A stretch of DNA of 64,000 bases from Fluviicola taffensis DSM 16823 (GTDB taxonomy: Bacteria > Bacteroidota > Bacteroidia > Flavobacteriales_D > Crocinitomicaceae). Where the stretch lies: positions 4,216,001 to 4,280,000 of the forward strand of contig NC_015321.1 of assembly GCF_000194605.1 (NCBI RefSeq), given 5' to 3'. The first letter of the stretch is position 1, and each line of letters starts with the position of its first letter. The notes beneath the pieces were generated by a model. It was not told the DNA's origin and made no database searches. It was given only the letters and a program-made list of their open reading frames with translations. Below are positions 41,417 to 49,986 of the stretch, in pieces. The position numbers were made by a program, and so were the translations under genes.

Positions 41417-42151
41417 TCATTTGTAAGTAACTTCATGATTTGTATACTGCATTTGTGTATAATGATAACATTTACTGTTTACATTTCGAGTATAGTATTC
41501 GGTTTTTCCTTCTAAATCCGTTGCGTTCAAGGTAATTTTTATTTGGCAATTCCCTTTATATTTAAAATACGGTGAGTTACCTTTCTTAGTCGGATCGGAA
41601 ACAGTATAGACACCATCTTTCTCAAGTTCTTTGTCCATGTAAATTTCAATGAAAAACTTTAACCTGTAACCATTGATGTCTAATTCCAAGTCAGCGTTTG
41701 TCGATGTATGGGTTAGTACGTTATTACTGCTAAGTTTAAGGGGAGAGTCGGAACTTAGATCTTCTAGCTTGTATTTTAGTGAAGACCGTCCATTCTCGTT
41801 TTCAGAAAGTAAATTCTTCAAATCTTTTGAATCAATGGTAACCTCCTGATACTTATAATCAAATCGATTTATATCCTTCAGTATATTTGATTGCAATTCT
41901 GTAATAACTCCTCCACTCACAAACCCTTTACCAAAGACGCTATCACAAAGTGAGGAAATATTCTGCTTGATGCAATTTTGTATATTCTCTTTGAAAACAT
42001 AGATAGCATCACTCGGGCTGCTCAATTTATCTTGAGAAGTTTCGATGGCTTTTTCATCGTAATTTCTTTTTGATAGATTTAAACCTTTTCTTTCTTGATG
42101 TGAACAAGAAAATAAAGTAACTAGGGTTATTGCAATGCAGAAGTATTTCAT
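41417..42151 (-). CDS. Cassette A lipoprotein, copy 5
   Basis: The protein is identical to the other four copies. Its upstream boundary (42172) is intact, unlike copy 3, whose boundary holds an IS1182. Confidence 0.75.
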   Translation of the reverse strand: MKYFCIAITLVTLFSCSHQERKGLNLSKRNYDEKAIETSQDKLSSPSDAIYVFKENIQNCIKQNISSLCDSVFGKGFVSGGVITELQSNILKDINRFDYKYQEVTIDSKDLKNLLSENENGRSSLKYKLEDLSSDSPLKLSSNNVLTHTSTNADLELDINGYRLKFFIEIYMDKELEKDGVYTVSDPTKKGNSPYFKYKGNCQIKITLNATDLEGKTEYYTRNVNSKCYHYTQMQYTNHEVTYK

Positions 42152-42171
42152 TTATGGTTTTAATTGTTGCT

Positions 42172-42295
42172 AACGGTTTGCAGCTACCCGAAGGGCGGGA
42201 CTTTTACCACAAAACTTGATTTGAAAAACAAATGTTTGTTTAACCACAAAACTGTCTTTGGAACACGAAACCCCGACTTTTGGGTAGGTGCTGTT
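42172..42295. repeat. Cassette boundary palindrome 18 (124 bp)
   Basis: GCAGCTACCCGAAGGGCGGG pairs with CCCCGACTTTTGGGTAGGTGC. Cores are GCTAAC and GTTATAGGT. Confidence 0.85.
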
Positions 42296-42525
42296 ATAGG
42301 TTGCCAACCACACAAGGTTTGACAATGCCTGTCTGCTGAATATCCTATTTAGGTCGCTAAGAGTCGACCAAAGTGTAATTATAGCAGGAAGAGGAAGTCC
42401 GTTTTGATCTTTAATTACAGTAAATAAAACTTCATTGCCTAGAAGTATGACGAGATAATTGTAAAAACAATGTTATCAACTAAATTTAGTACTTGTAGCA
42501 AAAAAAAATAGTCGGTTAGTAGTGA
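42296..42525. other. 3' non-coding end of the T9SS/IS4 cassette
   Basis: About 230 nt without a supported gene or clear hairpin. Confidence 0.4.
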
Positions 42526-43875
42526 TTATTTTACTAATTTTGTTGTTTGTATGACTCTTCCATTTAAATCTTTAATTAAAAAAAAGTATATTCCACTTGC
42601 ATATGATTTTGTACTAATTATTGTTTTTGAGTTTTCTGATAAAACTTTTTTTATGATGGTCAATCCACTATTTATAATTTCTAGTTCATATAGATTTTTA
42701 TTCATAATAATTATTTCATCCATAAATGGGTTTGGATATATACTTACTTGATCCAATCTTATTTCATTAACAAACGCAGTTATGTTTGAATAGCTTATTT
42801 GACCATTAAAATCAGTTTGCTTTAACCTAAAATAAATAATTTCTAAATTTGTATTAATTAGATTAGCTGGGATTTGCTTAGTGTACTCAATTTTACTTGT
42901 TGAGTTTCCAGAACCATCAATCTCTATTAAGGAGAAAAAGTCTATTCCATTTTCTGAATATTCAATTGTAAAATAATCATTATTTGATTCAGTTTCAGTT
43001 GCCCAATGAAAACAAATATCATTTCCACACTTAATAGAAGTAAAATATAATAATTCGATAGGTAATGTAATTGCTATTAAACAACTTGAACAGGGGCTAG
43101 GGGCTAATGTGGCAGCTCCCCATCCACTCCCACCCGAGGTAGTAGCTCCAGCATTCTTACATATTATAATATTATTATGTGCTGTAAATGAATTGTTTAA
43201 TTGTGCATTACCATTATATGTCACCACTGCATTTCCTGTGCCTGAAAAAGTCCAGCCATTAGTGAAATTATTTATAATAGAGTTTGCACCTCCGTTAAAA
43301 GTAAAGCATGAGCCATCTGTCATACATACAGCTCCTACCGATGAGGAACCTTGAACTAAGATACTTCCTGCCGTTACGCTACCGCCATTATTTATTACTT
43401 TGGATGTAGCAGAGTTTATTTCAATCTGACCTGTAACAGTAAAAGATGCAGCTGACCCAATATTCCATATTGTGTTATTTGCGTTCTGCATTATCAGATT
43501 AGTATTTAAAGTAAAAGTTCCTCTGTTACATATAGACGAATTTCCATTTAAAAAAAGGCTACTGCCTAAATTTACTGTTAATGTCCCCCCGCTTTCAATT
43601 ATTATTGTTCCACTGTTAAAATTCAAAGAGTTAAGAGTTAAATTTCCGCAAACCCTAAATGTCCCTCCATTAAGATTTATCCCACTACTCCAAGTGGTTG
43701 GGCCACCAGTAAACCAAAAGGTCTGTCCACCGTTTATATTAACACCGTTACTTCCAGCCCCATTACCACCACTACAAGCAGCCACTGCTGGAGCTGTTGG
43801 AGCACATTGTGCCATAATTCTATTAGAAAGTAGTAAAAAAATGGAGCAAATTAATATTTGACTAATCATTTTCAT
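42526..43875 (-). CDS. Secreted T9SS protein with Gly/Asn-rich repeat body
   Basis: This 449-aa protein has a signal peptide ending NRIMAQ (about 22). Residues 30-265 are a beta-solenoid-like, Gly/Asn/Ser-rich region (GGTFRVCGNLTLNSLNFNSG, IEINSATSKVINNGGSVTAG), resembling parallel-beta-helix surface proteins. From about 270 (LPIELLYFTSIKCGNDICFHWATETESNND) comes the domain that often precedes T9SS tails, and the type A sorting signal starts near 375 (VSIYPNPFMDEIII). Probably a cell-surface or released protein. An IS4 element is inserted about 60 nt upstream of its start, close to the predicted -33 position. Confidence 0.78.
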   Translation of the reverse strand: MKMISQILICSIFLLLSNRIMAQCAPTAPAVAACSGGNGAGSNGVNINGGQTFWFTGGPTTWSSGINLNGGTFRVCGNLTLNSLNFNSGTIIIESGGTLTVNLGSSLFLNGNSSICNRGTFTLNTNLIMQNANNTIWNIGSAASFTVTGQIEINSATSKVINNGGSVTAGSILVQGSSSVGAVCMTDGSCFTFNGGANSIINNFTNGWTFSGTGNAVVTYNGNAQLNNSFTAHNNIIICKNAGATTSGGSGWGAATLAPSPCSSCLIAITLPIELLYFTSIKCGNDICFHWATETESNNDYFTIEYSENGIDFFSLIEIDGSGNSTSKIEYTKQIPANLINTNLEIIYFRLKQTDFNGQISYSNITAFVNEIRLDQVSIYPNPFMDEIIIMNKNLYELEIINSGLTIIKKVLSENSKTIISTKSYASGIYFFLIKDLNGRVIQTTKLVK

Positions 43876-43938
43876 ATTTAGATTGTTTAATGTTGAGGCA
43901 ATAAAAGTACAAAATAAGATTTAAAGGTGAAAAGAATA

Positions 43939-45336
43939 CACTAGTGTCCGATAAAACTTTTTGAAAAGCGGGATTTCCATGATGGATTTCCCGCTTTAAT
44001 GTAATTTGGTTTTCCCGAACTAAATTACATGAATAAAAGTAGCTACTTTTTTGGACAGTCTGTTTTCGGACAGCTGATTTCTTTAATCGAAACAATAAAA
44101 TCAAAACAATTGCTAAGAAGCACTTGTCAGATCACTATGTCAAGAAGTTTGATACCTCTGATCACCTGATAAGTATGCTTTTTTCAACGTTTGCTCATTG
44201 CACTTCTTTGCGTGAAGTTGCGGCTTCGATGCTAGGTTTAAAAGGGAAAATGAATCATTTTCAGCTTAAAAATATTCCCTATAAAAGTACTTTGAGTGAC
44301 GCAAACAAAAGGAGAAGCCATTTGGTATTCCAAGACATCTATTATTCATTACTCAAAGAATACCATCCAATTATCTCGGACAGCCGACAATCGTATGCAT
44401 GGGAGAATCGCTTAGAAATTATTGATTCAAGTACAATATCCTTGTTTAAAGACATTTTGAGTTGCGTTGGCAGGAAACCCATTACTGGTAAAAGAAAGGG
44501 CGGTATCAAGGTGCATACACAAATCAATCTTCAGGAAAAAGTTCCCAAACTCATTTGGTTTTCTGCTGCGACAACACACGATAAGCAGTTTTTGAAGCAT
44601 GTTCAATTGGAGAAAGGAAAAATAGCCGTGTTTGACAAAGGTTATAACGATTACAAAACCTTTGACAAGTTCACTCAGAATGGAATTTTCTTCGTCACTC
44701 GCTTAAAATCCAATGCATCATACGAATCTGTGGTAGAAAATGATATACCTTCTTACATTGACGATGGTGTATTGAAAGATGAAATCATTCGCGTGGATGT
44801 TAAAGAGAACGGGGCTTATCTCAAAACAATTGAACTGCGCAAAATTGTATACTGGGATGATGAAAACAACCGATGCTTTGAGTTTATTACAAATTTGAAT
44901 GGAATGAATGCAGGACATATTGCGCTGATTTACAAGAAACGGTGGCAAATCGAATTGCTATTCAAGCAACTCAAACAAAACTTTCCGCTCAAATTTTTCT
45001 TGGGGGACAATGAAAATGCTATCAAAATACAGATCTGGTGCACGCTTATTGTCAATCTACTTCTCACTGTGATACATAAGAAAATCAAGCGTAAATGGGC
45101 TTTTTCGAATCTCGCAAGCTTCTGCAGATTACATCTTTTCAATTACATTCATCTGACTAAATTCCTTGAAAATCCTCAGAAAGACTGGCTCAAAGAATAT
45201 GATCCACAACTTCAATTGAAATTTGACAGTACATAAACCAGAGGGGCTTACTTTTTAATTTTGGAAATCGATAGCAGTAAAATCAACGCTTTCAAGGAGT
45301 GAAACGATTAATTTCTATTTTTATCGGACACTAGTG
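43939..45336 (+). mobile_element. IS4-family insertion sequence (1398 bp)
   Basis: A perfect 18-bp inverted repeat CACTAGTGTCCGATAAAA (43939-43956) faces its complement at 45319-45336. AAAAGAATA is duplicated on both sides (43930-43938 and 45337-45345), a 9-bp target duplication. It is inserted inside a cassette, upstream of the T9SS gene, and transcribed in the opposite direction to the cassette genes. Confidence 0.92.
44029..45236 (+). pseudogene. IS4-family transposase with N-terminal frameshift
   Basis: The natural start appears to be the ATG at 44029 (MNKSSYFFGQSVFGQLISLI), a typical start for this group. The main frame, from IAKKHLSDHYVKKFDTSDHL to the end at 45236, is offset; a one-base deletion near 44088-44095 (expected GAAAAC, found GAAAC) would explain it. 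The rest is complete: IDSSTISLFKDIL (first Asp), FDKGYNDYKTFDKF (second Asp) and the Y-x2-R-x3-E-x6-K signature in YKKRWQIELLFKQLKQ. Translation from a TTG at 44124 would give 370 aa lacking the N-terminal domain. Probably inactive unless frameshifting occurs. Confidence 0.8.
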
Positions 45337-45486
45337 AAAAGAATAATATAATTAATGCGTTTTCGATATTTAAAAGCTGTCTTTCAACCGCAAGCTACCT
45401 GTCAAAATATATTTTTTTATGTCGATATGTGAATAGTCTCTTTCCAAGTTGTCAATTGTGTTGTTGTCGTCTGGCTGGTTACCTAT

Positions 45487-45610
45487 AACGTTCCGGGTAT
45501 TGCCGAAGGCGGGGATTTTTAGCACAAAAGTTCAATCGAAGAACGAATGTTGAACCTTGCACAAATACCCAATCGAAGCCGTTCAGCCCCGCTTTTGGCA
45601 ATAAACTGTT
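45487..45610. repeat. Cassette boundary palindrome 19 (124 bp)
   Basis: GGGTATTGCCGAAGGCGGGG pairs with CCCCGCTTTTGGCAATAAAC. Cores are CCTATAAC and GTTATGCC. Confidence 0.85.
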
Positions 45611-45621
45611 ATGCCTTCGTT

Positions 45622-48336
45622 TTATTCTTTAATTATTTTTCTTACGTCAATTAAAACGCCATTCTGTTTAATCATTAATAAGTAGATACCATTAGGTAAT
45701 GACTGGATATTCAATTTGTTCACATTAATATAATTTTCAATTACCTGTCCAGTAATGTCTGAAATAATTATTTCAGTATTTGTTAAATTATTAAAATCAT
45801 AATCAATGGTCAAGATACCGGTAGTAGGATTTGGATAAATTAATCTTGTTTTTTTACCAACATCAACTATTCCTGTTGTTGCACCATCCTCCTGCATTAT
45901 TACAACCTGCTTAGAGTTTCCGGAAATTGTGATTTCCAACACAGTTTGACGGGATACAGAATAATTTGTGTCGCATTGTACGGAAATGGTTTGAGTGCCT
46001 GTTCCTGTAATCTGAGACAGTGAAATCCAACTATCTGCCACATTTCCATACCAAATTGACGGGGTTGTTATGGTAACTATTTGTGATCCTCCATTAGAAG
46101 TAAAAAATAAGGTGTCCGGACTTACATTTAAAGTTACGGAAACACTATCCTGAAGTACTACCAAAGTATCATGAAAACTTCCTTTTCCGATTACAACAGA
46201 TCCGGTTCTGACACCGGAAAGGTTACTTGTTACATCAACGAAAAAAGTAGAGTTTCCACTTCCAGTCGTTGTAGCATTTGTTATCCATGTATCCAAACTT
46301 TGAATGTCGTAATCAAAATTTGACATTACACTAAGCGGAAGGCTTGTTGTTCCAGTAGAATTTACAAAAACTGTATCAACTGTAAACTGTATCATCGAAT
46401 CAAGGGCAGCCTGATAAACATTTATGTTTGTGTATTTCGATCCTCTGGTAAATGTTAGTAATCCGGTTCTTGGAACAAATGACGGATTATTACTTACCGT
46501 AATGTTAACATTAGCATTGTCCATACCATTTGTCATACTTGGAGTAATCCATGAAGGATACCCTGATAAAACCCATAAAGAGTCCGTTGAAACAACCAGG
46601 GACTGTGAAGAAGAAGCCGAAGTAAAGCTCATACTTATAACATCTGTTTCAATGAATCTCTTGTCTTTTACGATTATATGATAGTCTTCTATATCTCCAC
46701 CAGCATCCGTTGTACCGCATGGGTTAGATACAGGGCCTGTTCCAAAATCTTTTCCATAAACCCGCATTCGGGTAAGCCCTAATGTTGCATTTGATGGTAC
46801 GGTAATGTTCATTGTTTTTATTGAATTAAAGCTCGGATACCAAGAGCCAGATGGAGAAGCAACAGCTTCGCTTGGATCACTAAAATCACCATCTAAGTTC
46901 CAATCAATCCAAACACCCGGAGCAACGCCTCCCTGAAATGTGACAGAAATTGTGTAGGTGCTATCCCAATAAATAGAAGTTGTATCAGTTGTTAAGAGAT
47001 ACCCTTCGTTAATTGCCGATGTTCTGTTTATAGAATTAAAAGTTACATTCGTAATTCCGTCAGAACCGCCTGTGGTCATTGCAGGGATACACCAGAACGA
47101 AGCATTTGAACCTTGAATTATTTCAATTACTTCACTAAGACCTCCTCTTTGAATGGTTACATATCCTGTTCTGGATGTTGGGCCATTGGGAGCAGCGGTG
47201 ATATCAAGCATTCCATTTCCCGTACCCGTAGATGCCGATAAACTCAACCAGGTATAGGATGTTGTTGCTGTCCATGTACTATCTGTTGTAATTGTCGCAG
47301 AAACCATACCTCCTGCTGATGAAATACTTGATGATAGTGGTGAAACACTAAGTACGGGTTGAATCCCGTGTTGAACAATTACTACCGTTTTAGTTATCGT
47401 TCCATTAGAATACTGCACTGTACCATACCGCGTAGTATAGTTCGGATTTGCAGCTAGACTCAAGTTAGTTTGATAGTAACCAGAAACACCCGAGTTGAGA
47501 GCGGGAGTAATCCATGGTGAACTTCCGGTCATCGTCCAGTTGTTCAAAGAGCTTAATTGAATAGAAACATTTGAGGCTTGAGCTAATCCATTAACTGTAT
47601 CAGTAACTTCAAACCCTCCAACTAGAGGCATAATATGATGAGTAATTAAAACGGGCGTATAATTAGTAGATGAAACCACTACATTATGAATGTTGTAATA
47701 TCCATTATAACTTCCACCCCAGCCAAAATTTATATGAAATTTAAGGGAAGGGCTTGTCTGATACCCATCAATAATGTATTGATGAGAGCCTCCAACAGCA
47801 GTCACAGGTCGCCCTGCATCTAATTCCGAAATCAGTAAGTTTTCAAATTCCGTATTTGTTAAGGAACTTTTATACGTTCCATCCATTAATAATGAATATT
47901 TAAAGTAGCGTTTCATATCTGAGATTGAGCCACCTGATATGGTATTTGAGCCACTGTAAGAAGCTTCTGCTGCAATTCCGCAATGATACATTAATTGAGC
48001 AATTTGCGGATTTGAAGAACTGATAGAATTAGGCATTGCAGCGTAATTATAAGTTTGAGTACTAAAATCTAAACTTAAAGATCCACAACAAGCAGGTGAG
48101 TATGTGTTCGTTCCCCATCCACTTGTAGGATAGTTATGATATTTAAGTAGTTGTGCAATGGCAGTAGGCACGCATCCCGTGTAAGCCTTACCACAAGGGC
48201 CACTTCCTATTGCTGGCACACTGTCATTATAGTAACATCCTTGATTCCAGGTTGTTGTTAGGAGTGGTGCGACTTGTGAATATGAAAAATTAAAATTCAC
48301 AATAAATAGTACTAATGTTAAAAGAGTTATTTTCAT
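45622..48336 (-). CDS. C10-family (streptopain-like) peptidase with BACON/GEVED domains and T9SS tail
   Basis: This 904-aa protein has a signal peptide ending FSYSQ (about 21). The C10 peptidase domain (22-235) has catalytic Cys55 in YTGCVPTAIAQ, His185 in GGSHQYIIDGY and the Trp-containing FGWGGSYNGYY. Several BACON-type beta domains follow (SSISSAGGMVSATITTDSTW; SLVVSTDSLWVLSGYPSWIT; LFFTSNGGSQIVTITTPSIW) and a GEVED domain near 470-560 (GVWIDWNLDGDFSDPSEA, then GGDIEDYHIIV). The type A sorting signal is at about 835 (RLIYPNPTTGILTID). No prodomain is obvious between signal and protease. It is probably a secreted adhesive protease, alone in its cassette, with stop 11 nt from the palindrome. 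Confidence 0.88.
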   Translation of the reverse strand: MKITLLTLVLFIVNFNFSYSQVAPLLTTTWNQGCYYNDSVPAIGSGPCGKAYTGCVPTAIAQLLKYHNYPTSGWGTNTYSPACCGSLSLDFSTQTYNYAAMPNSISSSNPQIAQLMYHCGIAAEASYSGSNTISGGSISDMKRYFKYSLLMDGTYKSSLTNTEFENLLISELDAGRPVTAVGGSHQYIIDGYQTSPSLKFHINFGWGGSYNGYYNIHNVVVSSTNYTPVLITHHIMPLVGGFEVTDTVNGLAQASNVSIQLSSLNNWTMTGSSPWITPALNSGVSGYYQTNLSLAANPNYTTRYGTVQYSNGTITKTVVIVQHGIQPVLSVSPLSSSISSAGGMVSATITTDSTWTATTSYTWLSLSASTGTGNGMLDITAAPNGPTSRTGYVTIQRGGLSEVIEIIQGSNASFWCIPAMTTGGSDGITNVTFNSINRTSAINEGYLLTTDTTSIYWDSTYTISVTFQGGVAPGVWIDWNLDGDFSDPSEAVASPSGSWYPSFNSIKTMNITVPSNATLGLTRMRVYGKDFGTGPVSNPCGTTDAGGDIEDYHIIVKDKRFIETDVISMSFTSASSSQSLVVSTDSLWVLSGYPSWITPSMTNGMDNANVNITVSNNPSFVPRTGLLTFTRGSKYTNINVYQAALDSMIQFTVDTVFVNSTGTTSLPLSVMSNFDYDIQSLDTWITNATTTGSGNSTFFVDVTSNLSGVRTGSVVIGKGSFHDTLVVLQDSVSVTLNVSPDTLFFTSNGGSQIVTITTPSIWYGNVADSWISLSQITGTGTQTISVQCDTNYSVSRQTVLEITISGNSKQVVIMQEDGATTGIVDVGKKTRLIYPNPTTGILTIDYDFNNLTNTEIIISDITGQVIENYINVNKLNIQSLPNGIYLLMIKQNGVLIDVRKIIKE

Positions 48337-48371
48337 ATGTTCTCTATTTTGTTGTTTTTAAAATGAGGCAT

Positions 48372-48542
48372 AACGTTTTCGCGCTTTATTTCAGTTTGGG
48401 TTTTGAAACACTGTCTACCGAAATGCTACTAACAAAGCTAAATGTTTTTTAGCCATTTGCAAAGCAAAAATAAATGTCTTTCGCTTGCGACCGATTTTGC
48501 AAATGCCGAAGCCGAATGCCCAAATTGAATAAAGCGTGTGTT
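48372..48542. repeat. Cassette boundary palindrome 20 (long, 171 bp)
   Basis: GCGCTTTATTTCAGTTTGGG pairs with CCCAAATTGAATAAAGCGTG. The loop is about 110 nt and contains a further hairpin (GCCATTTGCAAA / TTTTGCAAATGCC). Cores are GGCATAAC and GTTATACGG. It is the longest site in the array. Confidence 0.8.
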
Positions 48543-48571
48543 ATACGGTCGGCGTTTTTTATGCGCTAAGT

Positions 48572-48736
48572 TTACTTCAATATAAACAAATAGATTACTG
48601 TCCAAATACCAACAAAGAACAAACCTAGAAACAATGTGTTTAAGTTTTTTTTGAGGTCTTTTTTAATTAACAATCTGTATAAGAACCAACCAACGAAAAC
48701 AACAAAGAATACAAGTGGAATATAAAGTCTAAACAT
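48572..48736 (-). CDS. Small two-helix membrane protein (54 aa)
   Basis: The reading frame from the ATG at 48734-48736 gives MFRLYIPLVFFVVFVGWFLY, a short basic loop RLLIKKDLKKNLN, a second helix TLFLGLFFVGIWTVIYLFIL and a Lys end. Two transmembrane helices with a positive-inside loop are clear. It is the only candidate gene in its 495-bp cassette, lies 29 nt from the palindrome, and has a good TAnnTTTG promoter upstream, which supports it as real. Function unknown. Confidence 0.7.
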   Translation of the reverse strand: MFRLYIPLVFFVVFVGWFLYRLLIKKDLKKNLNTLFLGLFFVGIWTVIYLFILK

Positions 48737-48760
48737 AGTGTGATTTTAAAATATCTATTA

Positions 48761-48790
48761 CAAAGCTAGATATTTTAAGTCAATATCAAA
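48761..48790 (-). promoter_or_regulatory. Promoter of the 54-aa membrane protein gene
   Basis: Minus-strand TAGCTTTG (48761-48768) matches TAnnTTTG exactly, with TTTG at 48787-48790 as the -33 element, 18 nt away. AT-rich repeats of TAGATATTT surround it. Confidence 0.65.
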
Positions 48791-49031
48791 TAGATATTTC
48801 AAGTTTCTCTGCGGTTAGGTCGATACGTTTAGTTGATTACGTTTAGGTCTACCAAAACTCACAAACTAGTTTTGTTTTCTGCGTTTAGGTCAACCGATTT
48901 TAGTGAGGTCAAAACGATAAGTGATTATTTTATTTCTAAATTGTCACCACCGAATTTGAAACGTTAAGTAAAAGAATTTGAACTTTATTGTCGAAATGTA
49001 GTTTGATGGTTCTCGTCTAACGCTGCCGTAT
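48791..49031. other. 5' non-coding part of the small-protein cassette
   Basis: No gene is seen. Three near-identical words GGTTAGGTC/GTTTAGGTC occur at 48813-48821, 48841-48849 and 48883-48891, possibly regulator sites for the downstream promoter. A TCGTCTAA word at 49013-49020 resembles the cassette 5'-end motif. Confidence 0.4.
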
Positions 49032-49155
49032 AACGGTTTGGCGCTTGGCGCAGTGGCGGATTTCGGAGCACAAAACTGTCAATACACCACAAAAGTTGAT
49101 GCGAGGTAGAATGTTCAATTAACCACATCACCCGCCATTGAACCAAACGCCTGTT
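49032..49155. repeat. Cassette boundary palindrome 21 (124 bp)
   Basis: GGCGCTTGGCGCAGTGGCGG pairs imperfectly with CCCGCCATTGAACCAAACGCC. Cores are CCGTATAAC and GTTAGTGGC. Confidence 0.85.
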
Positions 49156-49192
49156 AGTGGCTGTGTTTCTTTCTTTTTTTGTCGTGTCGAGT

Positions 49193-49576
49193 TTAAAAAT
49201 CATTGTTGTTTATTTGCAGTTCAAATTTGCAAGAATGTTTTCCCGTTTCAGAGAATATCCATTCATTTCTGTCTTTGATATTTTTAGTCCATAATAAACT
49301 GTCTTTTTGTGCAGCAAAGTATCTAAACACTGTTATACTGTCGTCATACTTGTTAGCCATTTTAGGCGTTCCTATTTTTTCGACTATGTGTATTGTTTCA
49401 GTTTGATTTGTCTGAATAACGGTTTCAAGAGTGTCAGTGTAATCAATAACATATATCAGTTTAATGTCCTTGTCTGTGTTATTTCTTACGGTGTATGTAA
49501 CTTGAAGTCCTGGGTCGCACGAAACGACAAAAAATGCAACACAAAAAAATGTAATTATTTTAATCAATGGTTTCAT
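49193..49576 (-). CDS. Small lipoprotein (127 aa)
   Basis: From the ATG at 49576 the protein begins MKPLIKIITFFCVAFFVVSC, a lipoprotein signal with Cys20. An upstream in-frame ATG at 49654 would bury the signal behind 26 charged residues and overlap the previous gene, so the shorter form is chosen. The body is beta-rich (LQVTYTVRNNTDKDIKLIYV), of a kind seen in small DUF lipoproteins of Bacteroidota. Function unknown. Second gene of a two-gene cassette. Confidence 0.7.
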   Translation of the reverse strand: MKPLIKIITFFCVAFFVVSCDPGLQVTYTVRNNTDKDIKLIYVIDYTDTLETVIQTNQTETIHIVEKIGTPKMANKYDDSITVFRYFAAQKDSLLWTKNIKDRNEWIFSETGKHSCKFELQINNNDF

Positions 49577-49602
49577 AGTTTCCTTTATTATCAATTTGTT
49601 TT

Positions 49603-49938
49603 TTATTGAACGGTCAAAGTCCTTTTCGTTATGTATTTGTTGTTTTCTTTCCAAACTACACCGTCTTTTCGTCCTGCTTTTAAAGTTATAACGTAAGTTC
49701 CGCTTGAACTAAATATATGTGTAACTGTCGGTTCACCTAACAATGTCGTGTCGGGTGTTCCGTCACCAAAATTCCATTCGTATGAATAGCCACCGTGTTT
49801 AGTGCAAGTTGCGTTAAATGTTACACTTGTTGAAGTAGTTATGTTTGTCGGTGAAAAGTCAAAACACGCTTCTGTCGGTTTAGCACAAGAACTTAAAACC
49901 AAAATCATTGTTGTCAATATGTAAAAACAGTTTTTCAT
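49603..49938 (-). CDS. PKD-domain lipoprotein (111 aa)
   Basis: A lipoprotein signal ends LVLSSC (Cys18). A single PKD domain follows with the hallmark WNFGDGTPDTT and HIFSSSGTYVITLKAG. PKD domains bind protein or polysaccharide. First gene of its cassette, 26 nt before the next lipoprotein start. The 5' cassette end is about 50 nt upstream with GGTCGTCCTA at 49966-49975. Confidence 0.85.
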   Translation of the reverse strand: MKNCFYILTTMILVLSSCAKPTEACFDFSPTNITTSTSVTFNATCTKHGGYSYEWNFGDGTPDTTLLGEPTVTHIFSSSGTYVITLKAGRKDGVVWKENNKYITKRTLTVQ

Positions 49939-49986
49939 TTTGTCCTCTGTCTGTTTATGTTGCGTGGTCGTCCTAACATTGCCACT

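Noticed and set aside
43862-44104. Minus-strand 80-codon frame at the left end of the IS4 element
   Set aside because: It spans the IS end and target site and is antisense to the transposase start; no protein features.
43939-45236. A second gene in the IS4 element because of the short ATG frame at 44029
   Set aside because: The short peptide matches the normal N-terminus of the same transposase family, so it is one frameshifted gene.
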